DNA of 15,267 nt, from NCBI GenBank assembly GCA_947384055.1, contig CANDFO010000059.1, forward strand, positions 1 to 15,267, written 5' to 3'. Every line of letters begins with the position of its first letter. Within the stretch, counting starts at the first letter, position 1. A program made the position numbers and the translations under genes. This document shows positions 12,408 to 15,267 of this stretch, piece after piece. The notes beneath the pieces are model-generated. The model ran no database searches. It was not told the origin of the DNA and was given only the letters and a program-made list of their open reading frames with translations. The DNA is from an uncultured Flavonifractor sp. (GTDB taxonomy: Bacteria > Bacillota > Clostridia > Oscillospirales > Oscillospiraceae).

Positions 12408-14822
12408 TTAGGAAACCCGCTCTAAGAATGCCATAGACTGTTCATCCAGATGCAGATGTCCCATATTCGCCTCGTTCCAGTCCAAAAGCATCTGATAAAG
12501 CTCTGTAACACCGGAGTGGAACGCCGGCGTATCCTCAAAATACGCCTCCAGCACATGGAATGCGTTGGACCAGGAATCCGGGTCCGCAATGGTATAGGAT
12601 ACATATTTTTCTACCATATCCAGCCCCAGCCGTGCCCGGCCGGTAGAAAAATAGTATTCCGCCAGGTAGATGGGAATGGTATTGGACGTCACCTGCGCCA
12701 GCCGCTGGGCATAGGCGTCGGCCTGACTGCGGATTGTGGGGTTATTTACTGTGCGGGCACTGTATACATAGCTGAGCATGGGGTCGGCCCACTCAAAACG
12801 GTCCAGCTTAATGGACAGCTGCAGATCTGCGGCCGGGTCGTCAGAGGAGCTGATTTCGGAATAGATTTTGACTGCCCACATATTGCAGGCCAACAGTACC
12901 GCGTAGACCACAGTCAGCACGCCAACCCCCAGCACAATGCCGGTACGGACTTTTTTTCCGCCCACCGGCGCGGGCAGCGGTATCTCCTCACCACAGGTGA
13001 GGGTAATCAAAGCGAATACGCCAAAGGCCATTGGCAGGAAATAGCTGTTGGAAAAAACCAGCTCCACAAAGCAGTGTCCTGACATAAAGGCCAGCGCGCC
13101 CCCCAACGCGGGCACCAGCGGGCTTGCATTCTCCCGGCGGCGGCACTTCAGGATACCCACGAGTGCAATCACCAGTACGGCCAGGAAAATGATGAGGCCG
13201 ATTATTCCGGTTTCCACAAGCATCTGTACATAGTGGTTATGCACATATTTCGTCTCATAGCGGAAGGTCTGAACACTGCCCAGAGCGCTCTCAAAGGCGC
13301 CCATACCCAGGCCGATCACCGGACTGCGCCGGAAGAGCTTCAAACCGTCCACCATAAAGGCAAAGCGCTCGGTAAGGTTTGCGTTGGCGGTCAGGTCCTG
13401 AATGCGGTTAGCCACGAAGCCGGGCAGGAGCTTATAGCCCAGCTTCACCGGGTGCTCGCCGTCCGCACCCACATAGGACAGGGACTCCATCCAAACAGGT
13501 TCATCGGCGGCCCGCAGGGAGAAAAATACAATCTGGCTGTCCTCGGGAACCGTAAATGCCGCCTCCGCCAGAGGGCCGCTGTAGAGGGTGGTGCCGGTGT
13601 TCATGACGACCTGCTCGGAGGTCCTGCACCATACGGCAACAGAGATGCCCTCCGGATTCTCCGTTTGCAGGGTATACTCCCCGGGAACCGCGCTCACCGC
13701 GCGAATGAACGTGCTGGACTGGAGGGTGACACCCCCGGTAATGTTCAACGCCAGGGCCGCGTAAATTCCCGCTACAGCCAGAACGCCCACAATCGCTATC
13801 GCCACAGCCTTTGTGTGCCGGTTCAGGAGGGTGGCAAGCCTGCGCCCCGGCAGGCAGTCCAACAGGCACAGCAGAGCCGAGCCGCCCACCGCGCAGGCCA
13901 GAGGGATCGGCTGGACACCGTCCCAGGCCTTAAAGCTGGTCAGAAAGATGGGGAATGTGGCAAAGAGGGTGAGCAGCAGCGTCTCTACCATTAAAATAAG
14001 CAGCGATATCCGGCGGTCTTTGCGCTCCAGCAGGAGGAAGATCAGGAAGGCCACGGCAATGGTGCCGCTGCCGCCCATACTGAACGCCAGAACGAAGGAA
14101 AGCGCACTGAGATAAAGGCAGACCAGATGGTAGCACCGCGCGGAGACCTTCCGGGTGGTATTGGCCATACCCAGGGAGATCATGACGCCGATTCCGGCAA
14201 AGCCGGCAAAGATATTGGGGTTATACAGAATGGAATTCATGCGGTTGCCCGGCGACAGGGGGATCAGATTGACATAATCGGGTGTGAAGCGTCCCATCAG
14301 CTCCAGAAAAGGAGTGCCCAGATAGCGGGTGGAGAGCAGGTCAATGCTGATAAGTCCGGCCAGGGCCGCAGAGGTCTCCAGGAGGATGGCGATCCAACGG
14401 CCGCAATTTGCGCCCTTTTTGGCAAACGCAATGAAAATCAGAAAGACGCTGTAGGCGATTGCCAGCTTCAAAAATTCTTTCAGCGCAAATTTTCCAGCGA
14501 TTGCGTAAAAGGTGGAAACTCCGCACACGATTACCCAGAGGCTCACAGCGGCGAACAGCAGATTGATCCGTTCACAGACCACGCGGAGACGCAGGAAAAC
14601 AGCCGCTGCCGCCGCCAGCATGAGGACCAATGCCACAGGCTTAATGGTGCTTATCGTAGTGAAGCAGAGCATTAAGAAAAAAGCGGGTATCAGCAGCAGA
14701 AGCGGCCAATTATGCAGCAGCGGCGTGGACTGCGGAATGCCTTCCTGCCGGGCGGCAGGCATGGTCTGAAAAGCGGCCTCCTCCGAATCGGCACGTTTCC
14801 GGCCGGAATCTTTTTTCGGCAT
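12408..14822 (-). CDS. O-antigen ligase/polymerase-like (Wzy_C) membrane protein with extracellular insert and helical C-terminal domain
   Basis: An 804-residue polytopic membrane protein. About ten hydrophobic helices lie between residues 38 and 360 and again between 535 and 650. The Wzy_C signature is at about 498-545 (SPVIGLGMGAFE, then VHNHYVQMLVETGIIGL with H528). SPGNRMNSILYNPNIFAGF (about 190-208) is another family-typical stretch. Two things are unusual: a beta-rich segment of about 100 residues (363-465) in the large extracellular loop, and a soluble, TPR-like helical tail (about 655-804). Such proteins join or polymerise lipid-linked glycans; in a monoderm the acceptor could be a wall polymer, capsule or glycoprotein. 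The ATG at 14822 follows TTGGAGG; 37 upstream codons run through the promoter. No glycan cluster adjoins. Confidence 0.82.
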   Translation of the reverse strand: MPKKDSGRKRADSEEAAFQTMPAARQEGIPQSTPLLHNWPLLLLIPAFFLMLCFTTISTIKPVALVLMLAAAAAVFLRLRVVCERINLLFAAVSLWVIVCGVSTFYAIAGKFALKEFLKLAIAYSVFLIFIAFAKKGANCGRWIAILLETSAALAGLISIDLLSTRYLGTPFLELMGRFTPDYVNLIPLSPGNRMNSILYNPNIFAGFAGIGVMISLGMANTTRKVSARCYHLVCLYLSALSFVLAFSMGGSGTIAVAFLIFLLLERKDRRISLLILMVETLLLTLFATFPIFLTSFKAWDGVQPIPLACAVGGSALLCLLDCLPGRRLATLLNRHTKAVAIAIVGVLAVAGIYAALALNITGGVTLQSSTFIRAVSAVPGEYTLQTENPEGISVAVWCRTSEQVVMNTGTTLYSGPLAEAAFTVPEDSQIVFFSLRAADEPVWMESLSYVGADGEHPVKLGYKLLPGFVANRIQDLTANANLTERFAFMVDGLKLFRRSPVIGLGMGAFESALGSVQTFRYETKYVHNHYVQMLVETGIIGLIIFLAVLVIALVGILKCRRRENASPLVPALGGALAFMSGHCFVELVFSNSYFLPMAFGVFALITLTCGEEIPLPAPVGGKKVRTGIVLGVGVLTVVYAVLLACNMWAVKIYSEISSSDDPAADLQLSIKLDRFEWADPMLSYVYSARTVNNPTIRSQADAYAQRLAQVTSNTIPIYLAEYYFSTGRARLGLDMVEKYVSYTIADPDSWSNAFHVLEAYFEDTPAFHSGVTELYQMLLDWNEANMGHLHLDEQSMAFLERVS

Positions 14823-14862
14823 GATTAAGAACCTCCAAGTTCCTGAAATGGTTTGCTCTATG

Positions 14863-14891
14863 ATTATACCAAGCTTAAAGGTACTTGTCAA
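14863..14891 (-). promoter_or_regulatory. Perfect sigma-A promoter of the ligase-like gene
   Basis: On the minus strand TTGACA (plus 14886-14891) and TATAAT (plus 14863-14868) match consensus at all twelve positions with a 17-nt spacer. Transcription should begin near 14856, about 34 nt before the ATG. Confidence 0.93.
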
Positions 14892-14900
14892 TTTTTCGCC

Positions 14901-14968
14901 TTTGATACTTTTTCTTGAAAGAAAAAGTATCAAAAAGACCTCCCGTACGCCGCCGCACGGGAGGTCTT
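14901..14968. repeat. Tandem-hairpin repeat element, copy B
   Basis: 14901-14934 is a perfect palindrome (16-bp stem) centred on TTCTTGAAAGAA. Directly after it, AAGACCTCCCGT (14935-14946) pairs with ACGGGAGGTCTT (14957-14968) around a GCCGCC loop. The palindrome core and the GACCTCCC-n4-GCCGCC segment match copy A at 3602-3754. It lies just upstream of the ligase promoter. Confidence 0.7.
14929..14968 (-). terminator. Minus-strand intrinsic terminator formed by the second hairpin of copy B
   Basis: Read on the minus strand, the 12-bp AAGACCTCCCGT stem is followed by TTTTTGAT, a classical terminator shape. There is no minus-strand protein gene between it and the window end, so the transcript it would stop is most simply an RNA antisense to the small toxin gene. 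Confidence 0.55.
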
Positions 14969-15043
14969 ACAGGCGCTCAGGCCGGTAACAGAGATATCGT
15001 TCAAATTAGAGGCGGAAATACGGTGTTTCATACACAGAGCAGG

Positions 15044-15072
15044 TTGCGCCTTTGGGGTTTTTATGGTATTCT
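15044..15072 (+). promoter_or_regulatory. Probable promoter of the toxin mRNA
   Basis: TTGCGC (15044-15049), 17 nt, then TATTCT (15067-15072) preceded by TGG (extended -10 pattern TGn). The start would be near 15079, leaving a leader of about 92 nt before the ATG. Confidence 0.5.
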
Positions 15073-15106
15073 AATCACGGTGCTGTCGATAAACGGCAAG
15101 CGGTTG

Positions 15107-15165
15107 GCCTCCCCGATAAATCAGGAGGCGGCTTCTTTGCCCCCTGATCATATAGAAAGGGGGGC
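15107..15165 (+). promoter_or_regulatory. Toxin leader with sequestered ribosome binding site
   Basis: GCCCCCT (15139-15145) can pair with AGGGGGGC (15158-15165), which contains the ribosome binding site just before the ATG at 15171. Upstream, GCCTCC (15107-15112) pairs with GGAGGC (15124-15129). Alternatively ATCAGGAGGC (15120-15129) pairs with GCCCCCTGAT (15139-15148) with one mismatch, which would free the site. The leader can therefore adopt mutually exclusive folds. Confidence 0.55.
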
Positions 15166-15170
15166 TGGCA

Positions 15171-15257
15171 ATGGTTACATATGCTGATTTAATCCAAATT
15201 GGCATCTTAATTGTTGGCATTATCAGCCTGTTCATTCAGGGCTGTAAAAAGAAGTAA
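15171..15257 (+). CDS. Holin-like toxin peptide (type I toxin-antitoxin candidate)
   Basis: A 28-residue peptide starting MVTYADLIQIG, with a single hydrophobic helix (about 7-23) and ending in a Lys-rich tail (CKKK). The MxTYxxL beginning, one membrane span and KKK end match the putative holin-like toxin family (Hol_Tox; TxpA/BsrE-like), whose members sit in the membrane and are toxic when not held down by an antisense RNA. The ATG at 15171 follows a very strong AAAGGGGGG site that is probably hidden in a hairpin. It stands alone, with no phage lysis or morphogenesis genes, so a holin role is unlikely. Toxicity is inferred from family, not shown. Confidence 0.75.
   Translation: MVTYADLIQIGILIVGIISLFIQGCKKK
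15219..15248 (-). promoter_or_regulatory. Candidate antisense promoter inside the toxin gene
   Basis: On the minus strand TTTACA (plus 15243-15248) and GATAAT (plus 15219-15224) each match consensus at five of six positions, with an 18-nt spacer. Transcription would start near 15212 and run leftwards over the toxin start. Confidence 0.4.
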
Positions 15258-15267
15258 CCGCCCGGCC

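Larger units (their letters stand above)
14930..15212 (-). ncRNA. Candidate antisense RNA (antitoxin) opposite the holin-like toxin
   Basis: The span runs from the start predicted by the minus-strand promoter at 15219-15248 to the terminator in copy B. Such an RNA of about 280 nt would cover the toxin start codon and ribosome binding site (15158-15173) completely. This is inferred from the two signals and from the known antisense control of TxpA/BsrG-type toxins. No expression evidence is available, and the true antitoxin could instead lie beyond the window's right end. Confidence 0.3.

Noticed and set aside
14915..15187. 90-aa plus-strand open frame across the non-coding region
   Set aside because: It runs through repeat copy B and the toxin promoter, has no ribosome binding site and overlaps the real toxin start in another frame.
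15171..15257. Phage holin as part of a prophage
   Set aside because: No endolysin, portal, capsid, integrase or attachment-like repeat is visible; the short MxTY...KKK form fits the toxin family better.

Overview
The window reads as chromosomal DNA of a GC-rich, low-GC-phylum (Firmicutes) anaerobe, most likely a gut Clostridia of the Oscillospiraceae type (Flavonifractor/Oscillibacter-like). This is inferred from SLH surface proteins, a superoxide reductase, a SleB-type hydrolase, a Bacillota-style FtsEX-M23-Ctp set, paired half-size CHR transporters and strong GGAGG-type ribosome binding sites. There is no rRNA, tRNA, CRISPR array, transposase or phage module.

Layout: (1) 1-1940, plus: the 3' part of glutamine-dependent NAD synthetase, then two half-size chromate-family transporters that overlap by ATGA. 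A long two-way terminator separates them from (2) 2035-2862, minus: a secreted SleB-type cell-wall hydrolase. (3) 3134-4498, plus: a YbaK/EbsC aminoacyl-tRNA deacylase and an RsuA pseudouridine synthase, separated by a string of hairpins (repeat copy A). (4) 4563-9888, plus: a consensus promoter, a CdaR/PucR-type regulator, then ftsE, ftsX, an EnvC/PcsB/CwlO-like coiled-coil M23 hydrolase and a Ctp S41 protease. This is a peptidoglycan-remodelling group in which FtsEX is expected to gate the M23 enzyme by ATP-driven movement across the membrane. (5) 9951-14822, minus: an SLH-anchored GH5 glucanase, a two-domain superoxide reductase (desulfoferrodoxin) and a large O-antigen-ligase/polymerase-like membrane protein driven by a perfect TTGACA-N17-TATAAT promoter. 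(6) 14823-15257: a dense non-coding stretch with repeat copy B, followed by a 28-residue holin-like toxin gene whose leader hides its ribosome binding site. An opposing promoter and a minus-strand terminator could define an antisense antitoxin RNA.

The most interesting items are the candidate type I toxin-antitoxin locus at the right edge, the family of tandem-hairpin repeats shared by 3602-3754 and 14901-14968 (one copy supplies the last codons of ybaK), and the 17-bp TTGACAATTG palindrome between the regulator and ftsE. All function calls rest on reading protein motifs by eye; no search was run.
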